A stretch of 22,983 bases of DNA, from the NCBI GenBank assembly GCA_014799485.1, contig JAAVHY010000005.1:1-22983 (forward strand), written 5' to 3'. The stretch is from Clostridiales bacterium (GTDB lineage: Bacteria; Bacillota_A; Clostridia; Oscillospirales; Oscillospiraceae). Below the pieces are notes generated by a model. That model had not been told where the DNA came from. It was given only the letters and a program-made list of their open reading frames with translations, and searched no databases. The translations under genes and the position numbers were made by a program. Shown piece after piece: positions 22,414-22,983 of this stretch (position 1 is its first letter; every line of letters begins with the position of its first letter).

Positions 22414-22983
22414 TCAGGCCCCAAGCAGCTTCTGCTTGTTGAATTGCAGGGTGTACAGCTGGAAATACCGCCCCTTCCGGGCCAGCAGCTCCTGATGGGT
22501 GCCCCGCTCCAGGATCTCCCCATGGGAGAGCACGATGATCTGGTCCGCGTGCTGGATAGTGGACAGCCGGTGGGCCACGATGAGCATGGTGCCGATGTTG
22601 CGCATCTTCTCCAGGGAATCCTGTATGAGCAGCTCGGTCTCGGTGTCGATGTTGGCGGTGGCTTCATCCAGGATCATGACGGCGGGCTTGTGCAGGATGG
22701 TGCGCACGAAGCTCAAAAGCTGCCGCTGTCCGGCGGAGAAGTTGCCGCCCCGCTCCCGGACCTCCTCGTCCAGCCCACGCTCCATCCTGCCGATAAAGGA
22801 GTCGGCGTTGACATAGCGGCAGGCGTCCCAGATCTCCTGGTCGGTGAAGCCCTCCTCCCGGAGCACGATGTTGCTGCGGATGGTGCCGGAAAACAGGAAC
22901 ACGTCCTGGAGCATCTGGCCGAAATGGCGGCGCAGGGAGGAGATCTTGATGCGGCGGATATCGATGCCGTCGATCAAAATCTG
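22414..22983 (-). CDS. ABC exporter (permease-ATPase fusion), C-terminal ATPase part only
   Basis: The last roughly 190 residues of an ABC exporter; the frame runs off the window end (reading Q-I-L-I-D-G-I-D-I), so the membrane domain and Walker A lie outside. Visible are the Q-loop (GQMLQDVFLFSGTI), signature NFSAGQRQLLSFVR, Walker B AVMILDEATANID with the catalytic Glu, and the H-loop IVAHRLST. The FSAGQRQ signature, rather than LSGGQ, is typical of one subunit of heterodimeric Firmicute exporters such as YheH/LmrD-like proteins, so a partner exporter gene is likely adjacent outside the window. It is convergent with the MacB-type operon. The C-terminus FNKQKLLGA is complete. The substrate is unknown. 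Confidence 0.93.
   Translation of the reverse strand, partial: QILIDGIDIRRIKISSLRRHFGQMLQDVFLFSGTIRSNIVLREEGFTDQEIWDACRYVNADSFIGRMERGLDEEVRERGGNFSAGQRQLLSFVRTILHKPAVMILDEATANIDTETELLIQDSLEKMRNIGTMLIVAHRLSTIQHADQIIVLSHGEILERGTHQELLARKGRYFQLYTLQFNKQKLLGA

Noticed and set aside
1..22983. CRISPR array, prophage, insertion sequence or transposase
   Set aside because: No regularly spaced direct repeats, no integrase or transposase motifs and no target-site duplications were seen.

Overview
This is a GC-rich (clearly above 60% by eye) chromosomal segment from a low-copy, ordinary-looking bacterial genome. The gene set points to a Firmicute of class Clostridia: a WalR/WalK/YycH/YycI operon, a CIRCE operator in front of clpB, a SpoVB-like flippase, a DUF815 ATPase, and sigma-A promoters with TTGACA/TATAAT hexamers. 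The high GC and protein style resemble gut Oscillospiraceae (Flavonifractor/Pseudoflavonifractor-like). That placement is inference, since no rRNA is present.

Layout. 1-2168 (+): the 3' part of a membrane-anchored HtrA protease followed closely by the biotin ligase/repressor birA, ending in a strong bidirectional terminator. 2215-3565 (-): an ECF sigma factor overlapping its probable membrane anti-sigma partner. 3726-4307 (+): a coiled-coil protein of unknown function. 4346-6940 (-): clpB, with a perfect CIRCE operator and a structured intergenic stretch upstream. 7213-14627 (-): a long, mostly tightly spaced run, in transcription order NUDIX hydrolase, walR, walK, yycH, yycI, a structured intergenic RNA candidate, a SpoVB/MurJ-type flippase, and a class I glutamine amidotransferase-like hydrolase. 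14779-15972 (+): a DUF815 AAA+ ATPase with its own near-consensus promoter. 16066-16836 (-): a TtcA-type tRNA thiolation enzyme. 17061-17911 (+): rplM-rpsI with a consensus promoter, leader hairpin and terminator. 18099-22323 (+): a MacB/LolD-type ABC ATPase and a giant FtsX-family permease. 22414-22983 (-): the 3' end of an ABC exporter.

How the parts fit. The central minus-strand run looks like an envelope-homeostasis cluster: the WalRK system with its YycH/YycI regulators is followed by a lipid-linked-precursor or polysaccharide flippase. The HtrA protease, ECF sigma/anti-sigma pair and ClpB add envelope and protein-quality stress functions. The rest is housekeeping (biotin, tRNA modification, ribosome) and export.

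The most interesting non-coding features lie in the gap between yycI and the flippase gene. A roughly 166-nt rod-like fold (about 9568-9733), reminiscent of 6S RNA but unproven, sits next to a separate perfect-looking hairpin (9500-9544) that buries the flippase ribosome-binding site in front of a TTG start. No CRISPR array, prophage, insertion sequence, tRNA or rRNA was seen.
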